Assembly (NCBI GenBank): GCA_013398955.1
Contig: VWPU01010357.1
Location: forward strand, 186,001 to 250,000
DNA length: 64,000 nt
From: Callaeas wilsoni
Taxonomy: Eukaryota > Chordata > Aves > Passeriformes > Callaeidae
Direction of reading: 5' to 3'
Both the position numbers and the translations under genes were made by a program. How positions within the stretch are numbered: the stretch's first letter is position 1; the number at the start of each line of letters is the position of its first letter. Of this stretch, positions 38,741 through 52,774 are shown piece by piece. Below the pieces are notes generated by a model. The model ran no database searches. It saw nothing but the letters and a program-made list of their open reading frames with translations, and was not told the DNA's origin.

Positions 38741-39207
38741 TTGGTTCTGTTCTGTTTAAATAAATGCTTTAAATTTAAGCATTACTAAATTGTGTTATTA
38801 CTATGGATTTTTAATGTGAATTGGATAACAGCATAAATATAAAATTATATAATCAAATATCTTTACATGAAAGTAATTTGAAGGGACTTTAAGTGTACTA
38901 CCTTTCCATTTAGGGCCAAAATTTATGCTTATGTGGTCTGTTTCACAAAAGTCTCTGTGGGTTTAGAATGGAAAAAGGGTTAGCCTGATGCTTAACTTTA
39001 TTCTCAGAACCTCACTTACAGCACTCATAAAAGACAGCTATTGCTGACTGCTATTAATTAGGTATCCTGGGTTTTGGAATGTTTCCAATCTGAAAGTTGG
39101 TCTCCTCAGGATCATTAATGAGGTCCCAATTAACCTGCTGTGGGGCAAGTGTGGGTAAATGGAGTCACACAGGCTCCATCTTCAGGGTGTCTGCAGAATT
39201 TATTGGA

Positions 39208-39247
39208 CTGTGTGACTTTGGCAAAATCTTTTCACTCTCTGAGGGGC
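39208..39247 (+). repeat. Possible MIR-like SINE core relic
   Basis: CTGTGTGACTTTGGCAAAAT followed by CTTTTCACTCTCTGAGG resembles the conserved core of the ancient amniote SINE MIR (CTGTGTGACCTTGGGCAAGT, then CACTTCACCTCTCTGAG). The match is short, and neither the tRNA-like head nor the LINE-like tail is visible. Such relics do occur in birds, but chance similarity cannot be excluded. Confidence 0.3.
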
Positions 39248-40171
39248 AGACAGAAAGGTTCAGGTGATTCATGTAAAAGCTTCAATCCTGTCAGCTGTAC
39301 ACACAATTCAAAAGACAACAAAAACAAAAAATAGGAGTTTAATATCTATGCAAATGAGTGGGTACCAAATATATGATGAGCTTTCTTTTCATGCAGAAAA
39401 TCCTCCAAATCTGCCTAAATCATAGACCATGTAGTGATGGTCACATTCTCAGTGTGTTCTGTTTCTTTAGAGTGCAAATCCTTTCTTTATTTTTATCTTT
39501 AACCAGATAAAAAAATCTTTATCTTCCCAAATCTATTATTTTATGCACTTAACAAAGAAATAAACAATAATTATTAATGAGCTAGTTCATTGTTCTGAAT
39601 CTGCCTCTTTACAGCTCTGTGCAGTTATTCTCACACTTAAAGTAGCCCTTCGGCAGCAGGTGATACTTGAGAGACTTTGAATAAGATTATGGTCAAATTG
39701 AGGAATGCTTATTTATCCTGTTCAAAATTATTTTGGTAAAAGCGCAAAAGAGGCTCTTAGGACAAAACTCAAACAAACAAGCAAAAGTGATAAATGACTT
39801 GATTTTGTTCTGTAGCTGTACTTCTGCAGCTTCAAAACACAGTCTTGGAAACTTTTTCTCCTGCACGTGTCCCACTGTAATTCCAGTGCTAATAATAAGT
39901 GTAACAGTCTGTTTCTTTTAAGTCATTCTGCTCCAGAAGCATCTCATGTGATAAAGAAATGTTCAAAATGGTAGATGTTAGTGAGAAAAGTTTCATAAAC
40001 AGCTGACTTGAGATCTTAAGTAGTCTGGTACAAAATTCAATATTCAGGATAACATTTTGATTGTCTAGATCTTCTGTGAGTTAAAAAGGAAATCACTATA
40101 GAAGAAGTAACATGGTAAATTTAACATATTAGTCAGAACATAGTCAAAAAACTAATAATATTGCAAACAGT

Positions 40172-40222
40172 GATAGATAATCTATTATAATAGATAACTT
40201 ATTATGATGGATAATCTATTTT
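40172..40222. repeat. 17-bp unit repeated three times
   Basis: Units 40172-40188, 40189-40205 and 40206-40222 share the pattern GATAGATAATCTATTAT with two to three changes each. Each unit is itself partly palindromic (AGAT...ATCT). Confidence 0.85.
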
Positions 40223-43200
40223 ATTAGCCTTATGCACTAGGTGGGCAACGGCACTGGGGACAACAGAGATTTCAAAATCCCAGGGCCAATTTATCTGAGC
40301 TCCTAATCTTTCCATATCTACCGCACAGCCTTACAATGCCATCTCCCCAGCTGCCATAAACGAAGTTTTGGAACTCTCAGACCAACTGGCCTGGGAAGAT
40401 AATCTGTTGATAGTTTCAGACTCAGACATGGATTTTTTTTCATCATTGGCGAGTCTAGAGAGAAGTCACTTCTTAGTTGTATGTGTACGTGAATGGAGCT
40501 TTAAAAAAAAAAAGAAAGGACTATTCTAGTACTGCAGTGAGTTTATTTCATTTGGCAGATTTTAATTTTGCCCATAGCTTTACCAAAATATAAGAAAGTC
40601 TGAGCCATTAAAAAAAGAAATTATTTAAATTTGTCTGATATCAAAGTAATATGCCATTATTACAAAAAAGCCTAATGAACCAAGAAATTATTTTATGGCA
40701 TTTCAACACAGCAAATAGATATTTAAATACCAACTAAGCAACAAAAATTTGACCACTGAGAGAATGAACCTGAACTTGTCCAACAGCTCTGACATATGCT
40801 GAAGCATCCAGAGAAAATGCTGACAATACTGATCCAAGTCTACTGGTATGGTGTTATAAGTCTAGAATACAGCAAACGGTTTTGTAACCCAGAGAGAAGG
40901 AAAATATAATTACAGAGTGGTCAGTTTTGGCTAATGCTTCTGTTATCATTTTCATAGAAAGCTACAGACACGATTCCTTTAATAAAGGCCTCCAGCTCTT
41001 AAAGCACTTTTATACCTCTTAAAATCCACATCTTGCTGTACTCTAATGATGAGGATAATGAATAATCTCAAACCATGTCAAAACAACTGCACTTTAAGTC
41101 TTCACATAGGGAGAGAAGAGGAGGAGTGAATCAATTTTTAATTTTCTAAATGATAGAATTAAATTTGTGAAAGAATGTAAAACAAGAGTAATTTCTTTAT
41201 ATCTGTATAGACTTCAGGACTATGCTGAAGAAAAGTTAGGGAATTTTTCCTTCTGTATTCATTATAAACCACAAAATTTCAGTCAGAAATGTGCTCAGTT
41301 CTAGCACTAGTTACCTTCTTTTCACCTTTCCTCCCCTGGAGGATATATCTAAGCCGCTTTAAATCTTCTGTCAGCAAAAGCAGAAGACGACAAAAAACCT
41401 CTTAGGTTGTTGGAAAGGCATTCTTGGCAGCAGGGATCAGAAATATTGGGCAGAAGAGTGACAGGATATAGGAAAAGAGGGAGACCACGAGAAGAAGATG
41501 GATGCAGAACTCTGTGACATATTTTAAGTTCTATATGTTTAAGTAAAGTCATTGTCTAGTTACCTTTCTGGGGGATTTTTAAGTAGCTCACAGGTATTTT
41601 TGTTTACTAACAGAACCATCACAACATTTTATTGAATATATTTAGACTTAGACTGTTTGCACATACCCAAGCCATACTCAAACCTATACACATAACTTTT
41701 GCATCATTCATGCGAGAAATTCAAAACTAGTGTTGCAGAGTGATTCTTTTTGCAAGAAAAACAAGAAAGATTATCCAATTTCTTGAATAGAAGAGTCCTG
41801 AACACAAGAAGGCATATGTATATGAAATCCTAATAGATAGGAAGCTGTCCTAGAAGGAAAAGTAGGATTGAATTCAACAGAATAATTCATTCAGTAAAAT
41901 AGCGACACAGTTTAAATTCTGAATTTGATTTTACAGTTGGGTTGGGTAATTCTTAGTAGATTAGTATTATTTATGGCCATGTATCTTTACTAATGCCACT
42001 GTATTTTTGTTTGTTGCTAACACTAATGAAAGCAATAGGGCTCCACTATATTTTTATGTTAACTACATAAGAATGACCTTGAGAAGGTACGTAAGCAAGA
42101 CTATTGAGTATTTTGATCCTCAACCAAGAAACTTTCTGGCCTGATGACAGTACCAAACAGAGATGCAGGACTGCAGCCTTATTCTCTCTATCATTCCCTT
42201 GTCAGTAAGACAGGGAAGTTAATTCTCTGAGGCTCTGTGACATTCTCAGAATGAAAACATCTCAGAACTGAGTGTCCTGAATTTAGTATTTACATTAGCA
42301 GTGAGCAGGTTCCCTTTGGTGTTAAGAAATTATAAAGAAATCTGCAAACAGTTGAGTAGCCATGCAGTGTATATCCCCTATTCAAAACAATATATGAGGG
42401 TGAGGATCAGGTTTTTATATCTCTTTAGAATAATTTTACAAAACCATATATGTTTTACTAAAATTTTAATAATTGTTTTATGAATTTATATAGTTTTCAC
42501 TCACTTGATAAGAAAGCCAGTTATGCCTATGGGATCTTCTTCTGAATACTTAGAGGAATGTCTGCCAAAGTTGTGCATTAGTGAAGCAGAATTTATTCCG
42601 AATTTATTATTGAACAGAACACTTGCTTATACATCTGTGTGCATCTTGCTCTGTTTATGCTACTTTACTTGAAAGGTCTATGATTTTTAGCTTCATCCCT
42701 TGGTATTCATATGACAAAGTGCAGCTTCTGTTTGCACCTGAATAAATGGGAGACAGTGAGCTGATTATTTCTGACAGTCAGTAAAGCAAGAAGCAAACAT
42801 AGTGACGAAAATCGATGTGCAGCACTAAGACATGAGGAGGAGCAAAAGGTAACCTGCCTGAAACGGCCAGCCAAGGCACTTTTCCAAATGATAAGGAAAG
42901 GATAGTAACTTAAAATGTTATTATCAAATAACCACACGGTCAAATGTGTCAAATAAATCAAAGGCTAGCAGCAAATAAAAAAATTACCTTAGGAACCAGT
43001 GCGCACGCAGCTTCTTTACGAAGTGACAGTGAAAGATGACGCTTAATACAGCATATCTGTTAGTACGGGAAGAATGGCAGTTAATTCTAATTGTTTTCAT
43101 AAAGTAACCTTGTGTTTCTGCAAGCGTATTCCTCTGTTTACTGTACCTTGTTTCAAAAGACTGGCTCTATAAATGCAAAGTTTACTCTCTCATTCAAATC

Positions 43201-44602
43201 ATATGCTTTGTGTTTATGAAAAGTGCTGCTTCTCACTGCAGTATTACCAGCTATGTTAATTTTACTGAGAAAATGTAGCTAAAAAGCAGAATCTCTACTT
43301 GAGCATAGAAAAAACAATGAAAAAATCCCAAGAAGTAAAACTCATGCTGTGTATGTTTCCATCTCTGATAGCTCATAATGCATTTTAACCACAGGAACCT
43401 TCCCATCATGTATTAATTATAATCTACAAATAAAATCATTATCATTATGTAATGAAAAATGTGAGTAAATTACTTTTAATATAATGTGCAATTTTTATAT
43501 TGGAATTTCTCATTATCACATTTTCTCCTACCTGCTGTGGATGTTATTTGGCATTTTTTTCCCCTTCATGACAAACAAACAGAGATTTACAGAAAGGTCT
43601 CTCAGAATAGTCGTGCATGGCTCTTACGTATATTAAAGAATAGTACATTGGCTCTCCAAAAACGGTCTCTTATTGCCTCTGCTCTTCGTTCTCTTGCAAG
43701 AGCCTTGGAATTTCTATTTCTGCTCAATTGCTCTTCTTGAGTGGATAAAACAGCTTGGCAAGCAGGGCTCAGTTAAGCACTTCTAGAGCTTTTGCTAAAT
43801 AAAACTCCCTTTCTTCTGGGAGTCTGCAAAAAGACCATTGAGTGCATTTCTTCCAGCCAATATAATCTAAGTACGTATTGACATGCCTACGGACAATTTT
43901 GGAAACTCTTGCTTAGAAATTTGCCTTGATTTTGCACCTTTAAGAATCCCTTGACGATTCCCTGAATGAAGAAGGTTCAATACATTTAGCACAAGACTGA
44001 GAACTCAACTTTGATGTTGTCGAACGCCTACCAGCAAATGCAAGAAAAAGTGGGTTCCGGAGCAAATATTGATCAAATGTAATGATTAAATCACATCTTC
44101 AGGAAATATACTGTAACTGCTTACTGCCACGAGAGAGACTATGTGGAGATGGCAGTGCAAATGCCATGTGCAGGGATGCCATCTCTTAGCAGTAAGGACA
44201 CGCTCAGAGGGGAGGGGAGGAGTCATTTCTGTTGGTCTGTACACGTCAGAAGCCTAGGTCGGTCTACAATCGAATTCAACAATTGGCCCATAAGCTAAAC
44301 AAGACTCTTTGCACAAGGATGTGGGGACACACAAAATAAGGAAAGAATATGGGAAGGACTCGGTAGTGGATGAGACAAAATCATTCGGAGCATCCTGTGT
44401 TCCACTAACCTAGAAGAAAAGGAGGTATTTGCTGCAGTAAATGATCAGTATTTCTGTGTTGCAAATGGTTCATGGTAAGGTTGACCTTACATGTTGCCTG
44501 AGGATGTAAGCTGATCATGAAACATCAGCTTAGACTGCATTCTTCTGTGGAGAGTTGCTGGGATGAACCACATGTACTCATAGAGTTATTGGTGGAGCTC
44601 CG

Positions 44603-44608
44603 TTTATT
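44603..44608 (-). terminator. LTR polyadenylation signal AATAAA
   Basis: TTTATT on the plus strand is AATAAA on the minus strand, placed just downstream of the LTR TATA box. Confidence 0.65.
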
Positions 44609-44623
44609 GATTATTATAGGCCT

Positions 44624-44632
44624 GGTTATATA
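44624..44632 (-). promoter_or_regulatory. LTR TATA box
   Basis: GGTTATATA on the plus strand is TATATAACC on the minus strand, positioned about 20 bp upstream of AATAAA within the LTR, with ATTGG/CCAAT boxes 40-90 bp further upstream. Confidence 0.6.
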
Positions 44633-47600
44633 CATTAGTCAGCTTGTTCATGCGCCACTTAGCAACTTATGATTGGATATTAGTTATTATTATGCGTATA
44701 ATAGTTAATACGGATTGGCTATAGCTAAACAATCATGCTTTTTCTCTATTCTTTTCTTCTGGTTACATGCTCCTGTTTTCTCATCCTATCTTCCCATCTT
44801 GTTGCTTTCCTACCAGTGACTTTGTGTATTCTTTCTTGCTTATTAAGGGTAATCAAGGTTGCTGAGGCCTAGGCTGTGCACGTTCCAATGAGCAGCTCCC
44901 GTGAGAAACTGCTCCCAGTATCCATTTTCTCTGAGAAACTGCTCAACAATTACTGAAACCTGGGTTGTGCACGTAGCTTAGCTCTGTATGTCCTTGCTCA
45001 GAGCGCCATTCTTCTACATTCTTCTATATGAATTTGATCTCCTCAATTGCATACTTTGCCTTCTTTGCCTGGGCTAAAGGGAGATCTTTCAATCCACATC
45101 CTGACATATTCATTTATACATGTGCATGGGTACACTCCACAATGTACCTAAGCAGTTTTTCATGAGAGAAACAAACATTCCTCAAGAATCAGAAGACAGA
45201 AATCAAGGCTCTTGATAATCTGAGAAGAAAAATTTCAAATAGACATTACTGAACTAAAAAAATCTTGGATAAAGAATGTTTACTGATATCCTATTAAAGA
45301 ATTCCTCTCCCGTAGACCTGTCTAGTTACCCATCCTATAATTCCCTCATTGAAAAAGATTAAAGAAAATATTAACTAATAAAACACTGAATTTCCTAAAA
45401 GTAGATTAAAGTGTTACTCCATTAATAAAAATACAGGACTGGACTCTCAGCCAAAACTGAGCTCCTTTGCCATCAGTCATGGATGATGTGAAAGACTCCT
45501 ACCCAGCAGAAAAATTTGCTAAGTTGTTTTCTGGCCCTGTTGGGATCCAGGAGGAATTTGCTATTAACTTCTTTTGGGCCAGCATGCCCTTTAAAATACT
45601 GTAAATACTTGTCATGCCTAAAAGCCTCAGTGACATGACACAGCATCATCCTCAGTATCCACAGTACACCTCTCATCTCCACTGCCTCTGCATTCAGGCT
45701 GTCTAGGAGGGGAGGTACTTGAGAAAGCGTGGCAGTAAAAAAGGTACTGAAGATCTGACTCAAAGCACAGAAAGCAAACGAGCCATGTGAAAAATTTCTC
45801 TTTGTCATAACTTTTCAGAATAAAATTAAAGATGAAACACTTGCCTGGCTCTACAGCAGATAGTCTGATAAAATATTGTTTTAAGAGACCCTAATCACAT
45901 GACTATAGCCATCATAACATAAATTGATTCAGATGAGATTTAATCAATTTAATAAATTAATTTAATGCTTCTGGCTGTAATTATTATTCTGCATTTATTA
46001 TGTAGAATTTTTATTAGCTTAATGGTTTTATACATTTATCAGCTACTCACTGAAGAAAATTTCAGTTGCTCATAAAGAATCTGAATAAATCAGCAATTAC
46101 TTCTTTTCTTTTAAATGGTTTTTTTATAATGATTTGCTATTTTGGCTCTTAGCAGTTGTGACAAATTTCTTCAGCTTCATTGAGAAAATACTCTCTCTGA
46201 TATCATCTGAAGCCACAAAACAGATTCAATTGATTGCACTGCACTATAAATCGTGTTTAAATATCTTTATAATACAACAATTCCTCCAGTGCTCTGATGT
46301 AATTCATAAGAATTGCTTCCATTGTATACATCTTTTAAATAAACAAGTCATTTTAACAGTTTTAGAGTAAATGCTAATGCCTTTGACAAACCTTTTCATT
46401 TTCATTTTCTTACTATTCTAAAGTATGCCTACATCTCTTTTCTAGTCCTACATGCACATGGTGAAACCAAGCAAATTCCATTATTATGGGCTTTTGACAT
46501 TTGAGGATTTACTTTGAGTTCTCTTCAAAATATGAACACGTTAGCGTACTCTGCAAAGGGAATCTACGCATTTTAAAAATTTGACTGAAAAATTATCCAG
46601 AAATTTATAGCAAAACAATAATTTAAAACTGATGTTATTTATTAGAGTTGCAGCCTTCACACTGTAAAAAGGTCACACAAATTTTGACATGTTCAGTTGA
46701 ACTTAGGTGAGCTTGGTCAAACTGCATTGCATGTGGAGAGTCATTCAGTAAAATTCTGTCCTTCAAATTTACTGCTGTACCCCAGACTCTACATGTTCAA
46801 AGAAAACAGCTCGCAGGATTTTGGCAAAATGTTTTTTCTAGTATCTGCAGCCTTGCCTGATATTCTCCCAGGCATCCTTGCAAAATGCCTACGGAAACCA
46901 AATCAGAGCTGGGGAGCCTGCAAGCTTTCGAAGTTGTGAGAGGAAGCACTGGCAAGCGATCTCTCTTTGGTTGTTTTGCATTCAAAGCAACCTGCCTTTC
47001 CATGGATTAACCTTGCCAGTGCATTATTTACTGCTGTAGCATGGAAAGGTAAACAGAAGCTTTTGGAGTTAGTAGAGCTCCAGTGCATTTTGCATTCACC
47101 ACACACTCCGCTTTGACTCAAAGTTCTCTAAATTAACTGACAAAAAACGATCTGAAGTTGGCTTTTGTAAAAAGGTGAGTGTTCTGTGGTATTTCTTTCT
47201 CTGGAGCATGGTTTGGGCTTTAAATTTACTTAGAGAATTAAATGTTTCTTTTAGGACGATTTCTATTTAGACACAATGTAAAGCATTAGTAACTTCTAGA
47301 CATCAGTTTTAAGAATATTTCTGACATAAAAATGGATTTGTTTGCATGTAGATGAACTCCAAAGCAATCTCATCCTTAGCAGGTTGCTATTGCTATAGCC
47401 AAGATTAATTAATTAGAAATATTAAAGTTAGGATTAACTTTTGGACTTGATTCAGAAATCATTAGAAAGCTTGTGGCTCTGGCACACAAATAATTTTGAT
47501 TTTCAAAAGTTAGCATTATACCAACAACAAAAACTTTAAAAAATCCGAATGGCTTGCGAGGGGAAAAGGAATAATACTGTAAAACCAGTACACTATAAAA

Positions 47601-50600
47601 CCATAGAAAGTTCTTCTATATTGTTCCAGTTGGATTTTAATTTTTCTCAATCTGTTTACATTTTCATTTATGCAAGAGTATATAGTTTTCATAAAGTCAT
47701 TATCTTCACTGTGTAGCTGTCCACCTCACTAGCAAGAGTAGTTTTTAACTTCTGGTTTTGTGGTTAAATGGTGAAAAATAACTTCACTCCAATGTAACCA
47801 AGGTAAGAACTCCTGGAAATGCCTCTGAAAAATGCTGTAATTCAGGAAGTCAGAAGTTTTTAAGTGTGGATCAAGATTTCATATAGGGAAGTTTTCCCAA
47901 AAACTGTTTCAGTGAGATCCTTGATAAACAAGACATGAGTCACTGTGCATATTCTCATATATCCAATGTTAACTTTCCCAAGCCTGTGGTGTGAGACACC
48001 TCAAAAGACACTTTCTCCAGAAGAAAACAAACACTGATCCATCTTGGAATAAAACTACCTGATAAAATCATAGCTTTTTAATTATAAACAAGGAACAAAA
48101 ATGTTAGGAATCTTCAAAAAGAAACAAGGGAACAGGAAAAATTTGCTTGTTACAATGACTGGCTAGTAAGTTTATTACGGGGAATAAATGTAAGAAAGAG
48201 TAACGCAATCTGGTCAAGTTACTATCAATGTGTAACACAAAACAACAAAAATTAAAATCTCTAAGCTATTCTTCAGGTTTTAATGTATACAGGAAAACTA
48301 TGGAGGGAAAAAAAAAGGACATTTTCTTTTTCAAGTTTTATTCTTGGAAAACATTAAAGACAAAGGAGAACTACTTAAAAGAAAATTCTGAATTCTAAAA
48401 CGACTTGTGACAGATGGCAGTTTTTGGAAGATCTGTATACTGTTGTTTTAAACCCTTGGTTTTTTTATTAGGTTGAAATTAGATGTCTTAATTAAGACTT
48501 CTTATTTTTGCCTTAACTAATCACAGAGCAGTTTTCATGAAGGAAAATATTCTTTATCATTCAAATCAATGTAACTTTAGAAAACAGAAACTCTGTAAGA
48601 ATTTTCTGTCTCAGTTTCTTCAGAGCAAGAGAGCCAAGAGATGGAAAGCACCAAAGGATGAGTCATAAAATTTACAATTCATAAATAAAATTATCTAATT
48701 GACATTTTTATGGACATATACATGGTGTAATTTATGATACACTATAAGGGACCAATAATCATTATTTCTCATTTATTATCTCATTTCCAAAATGAGGAGG
48801 GCCGACAAAAGCTTTGTTGAAGTCCTAGAGGGTCACAGTTACTACTTAAATATACTATTATAACCATTCTATCAAAATAGCCAACCTCACAGTTCCTCAC
48901 TAGATTATTAATTTGGGTTTGAACAAATGCCATTTCTACTATTTAACACATAATGGCAACTTATGTCATTTGAATGCTAGCAAAAACACTAAAGTATTAA
49001 AAGAAAATCAGTCATGCCTTTGTAATGCTCAGTAATTACAATTTAGAATGAAACACTTTGTTAAATGGCATGTGATAGGCCTTAAAAAAATCAGGATGTC
49101 AAAAATGTAAAAGAAAACTCTAAATTAAGACCAAAAGATGACTTTATACCAAATGTGAGTTACCCAAAATGCCAACCATACTGCAGAAGAGTTTACAAGT
49201 GTCAGGAGCCAGATTCTACCCCTTCATCCTCCTTAGAAGTGCTAATTTGAGTTGGACTATATGTTTAAATAGGTTAATATGATTAAATAAGCATCTGAGC
49301 TTTGGTAGCTACTATAATTTGAATGTGCAGTACGTCTTCAGCTGAATTACCCATTTCAGCTGGCCTAGAAGGAAAAATATTACATTACGTGGGAGATCTG
49401 GCTGTTTTTTCATTCTGTGTGATTTTTATTCCTAGCATGTCCCTAAACATCTCCTCCATTTTACCTTTATCCACCATATAGTAACATAGCACTAATTTCT
49501 TTCTACAGTTTTATTATTGCACAATATTTCAGTTTAAAAAGATTTGGCTTGTATCCTCTGGCAAGGAGAATTGCTGGTTTTATGAAATATTATCCATCAA
49601 CTTAGATAAATTTGTTCATTTTGCAAAGTTCCCCTTGCAAAAGACTTGAAACAGAGGCATTTATGCTCTGTCCTAAACCATTTTTCAGCGCATTAATACA
49701 TGGCTTGCTATTTTTCAGCAGTCTTATGGAAATTATTATTAACTGTGGGTTTGTTTGCTTTTTATATTCATTGATGCTTAGCCCTCAAAGTTGGTAAAAA
49801 TCTCAGGAAACCAGGTAGTCATTCATTTTAGTAAATACATGTGCCTAAATTAAAATTGTACACTATCTCTAAAAGCCAGAAATTTCCAACAATAAAAAAT
49901 TATATTCACTGTAAGAAGAAAAGGAAGAATTCAATTATGCTAGAGAGAAAGAGGACTTGTGTCCGTTTGTCAGTGCCTATGAGAGGACAAGAAGAACTTT
50001 GAATTCTCTTTGGTTTGGTTTGCTCTAGCTAATATGAAATATAATTTACTGCCAACTTTAATAAAAACATGAGCAGACTTTGGTTCTACACGTAATAAAA
50101 CATGACTAGACCTCATATTTCTACACGTAATTAATGCACCTTCTTTTTGGACCTTATTTTTACGTGTAATCAATTAACATAGTTGACGGCATGTGCAGTA
50201 TTTGGAATTTTTCAAACCTAGATATATTACTGGAGCAGCATCCCATGATGAGATCAAAATGATCACAAGCTCTCCCTCCTCAAGAGGAATCCTTGAGAGT
50301 AGAATCTTAGCCCTGCATACATCCAGATTTAGAATTGTAATCTAAGCACTCAGATCTATATAATGGAATGACAAAATGGTTATAATGTCTTTACACAAAT
50401 GTGACATGAACTTCCGTGCCTAATCATGACCAAAGACTGCTTTTTCATGTGGAGCCTGTATTATATCCAGACTCGTCCTGCTAATCAGTTTTGGTCTCAT
50501 AGGCACTTACTGTTATCCTTCGAATTCAATAATAAGGTTAAGAGGGCTGGCAGGATTGAGAAATGACTGCTGCCATTTATCTTAGGTGCAGAGCCAGCTT

Positions 50601-52738
50601 TTAAATGAAAAAAATTACTATGTGAATCACCACTTTAGAGGGATCATTTTACACTCGGCTTTTCTTACTCTAATCTTCCGGTCCTCAGCTGCCCTTTAAA
50701 CAGTATGTTTTGCACTCACAAATGTGATGTGTGACAGACCTCAACATATCTTCCCAACATGCATCCTCAGGAAAATTTTAGATATTGAATAAATCATCAC
50801 ATATCAATTATCTTGAGGAAGGCTGAAGGAACAAAGCCACATGGAGGGGTTTCTATTTTTCTTTTGCTAACATTTCCAAACTTCTGATGGCTTCTGGATA
50901 ATTAACTCTTTAGAATTTTAATTTAGAGCTGATCTAAAGTGTTCCTTTATGACAGTAATCTGAAGCTAAAGCAGATTATTTCTTTGTAAACCAAATCACA
51001 AAACTTATCTGGTTGGATTCTTTTGTGTGTTTCTTAAGAAAATCTGAAACAATAGTTTAAAAAGAGGATAAAAAGTTTTTGTGATACAGATTTGAAAGCA
51101 GAAAATACCACAAAAATAGAGCACATTTGAAACATGAGTAATACATTCCCTATGAGGTCACTCAAACATAGTGCAAACAACTATGTGGAAGCAACTACTA
51201 TGCATTATGTCTTAAGGAGCTCACCTCTAGATTGTCAGATTTACGCTCAAAACTCATGGGCATCAACTTCCCAACATCCTTTTTACCAGTCTGTCGTCCA
51301 TTAGAATTTCCTGGTGTCCTACAGCCTTCCTTAAACCACTAGATCTCCATATCACTTGTGCATGATTGGTGCACAAATAAACAAATAGAATACAGCAGGT
51401 ACATCGGCAGAATGATTCTGTTCCATTCAGACAGGAGGTATGAAGTACCTTATTGGTAATTTCATAAATTATATATAAAAAAGACCAGCATGTAATATAG
51501 CTATTTTCAGTCTCACATGGGTAAATGTGGCATGAAAATGAAGTGAAAAGTAAATGTATTTACTTTTTCTGATGTCTTACTACATAATTTATTAGGCTGA
51601 TGCTGTTCATTATATTTTAGACTCCATTATCTTTCTATGTGAATTCTCTTACAATATCAAATAAAGAAAACTTCCTTTTAAATTAGTAATTTCAGAGTGA
51701 AACATTAAAATTCAAATCATATATGGTGCTTTTGTGGGACTTCAGGGACAGAAAAAAAACTTTTATGCTGAGCACAATGAAGGATTGATAGGCATTTCTG
51801 TTATCTCATTCATTAGTCATTCTGGACAGTTCAGACAAGTTGTTACCGACAGTATTGGAGAGCATTTTACTTTTTAAAGCTTAATTTAAACTCTATTTTA
51901 TACTGAACTGAAGAAAACTATTTATTTATATATTTATTGATTGTGAGAAAATAGATATTTGCATTCTTTCTAAAGGAATAAGTAATATTCATATATCTGT
52001 AGCCAGGAGCCTGACATTAAGTTGTGATAAGCAGCATATTCCATGGGAGGATGACCACCTAGGTTAAGCTGTACAACAGTCTAATAAACTTGTATTAAAT
52101 TTCAGAAATTTATAAAGTAGGCAGGAAAGAGGAGAATTCTTATGACTGGCTTTGCAAATCTTTTACTTTCAGCTCCTATCTCCATTACTTCTATGCATAA
52201 TTCCCCTTCTGAATTTAAATCCACTTCTTGTTTGTTCCTTCAGAGACATCTTCCAAATTTCTTCATCGATAGTGTCAGCCTTTAAAGTCAAGCACAGGTA
52301 ATATATCACTAAGCAGAGATACCGTATCAATCTTACACATCATTTTGCAAGCTCTGAGCAGCAACATCCAAACTTTCACACTTGCATAGTGGAGAGTGAC
52401 ATCACAAAAAAAGTTAAGGTTTAACAATTATCAGCTTGGTGACTGCCCTCTGATTTTTCAGAGGAGTCCATATTTTTTCTTCATAAAATAACAACAAAAC
52501 CCAAACTGTCAGGAAATATTTATTCATTACGTTTTTTTCTGTCTTCAGCATCTTTCTATACTGCCCTCTTTAAAACAGATATAAATATAAAATGCTTGTT
52601 CAATTAATGTATGTGTTAATCCAAACAAATATTTCAAGAAAGAAAACAAATTCTCATGAGGTTTAAGTATGAAAAAATTATATTTGTTTGGCATTAAATA
52701 ATAGTTTTATAGGAAAAAAAAATACACTGTGAAGATTC

Positions 52739-52774
52739 TAAATATTTATATTCATCTAAATATTTATGTTCATC
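52739..52774. repeat. 18-bp tandem duplication
   Basis: TAAATATTTATATTCATC (52739-52756) and TAAATATTTATGTTCATC (52757-52774) are adjacent and differ at one position. Confidence 0.9.

Larger units (their letters stand above)
38741..44517. other. AT-rich non-coding stretch
   Basis: No exon or RNA gene was recognised. Contents are a possible MIR-like relic (39208-39247), a 17-bp triple tandem (40172-40222) and a stretch at 43586-44290 with more CpGs and more even composition than the background, which could be conserved non-coding DNA. An inverted 7-bp pair surrounds TG at 44475-44490. Confidence 0.5.
44518..45106 (-). mobile_element. Alpharetrovirus/ERVK-like solo LTR, minus strand
   Basis: Read on the minus strand the element starts TGTCAGGATGTGGATTG (plus-strand end at 45106). 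It then has CCAAT-type boxes (ATTGG on the plus strand near 44674 and 44715), a TATATAA box (44624-44632) and, about 20 bp on, AATAAACGGAGCTCC (44603-44608 signal). Such close packing of TATA and AATAAA is typical of avian alpharetrovirus-type and class II ERV LTRs. The other end is less sure: a terminus at 44546 leaves flanks TCTTC/TATTC, and one at 44518 leaves TGATCA/TATTCA, both imperfect. No gag, pol or env remnant adjoins it, so it is best read as a solo LTR left after recombination between two LTRs. Age is moderate to old, given the imperfect flanks. Confidence 0.75.
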
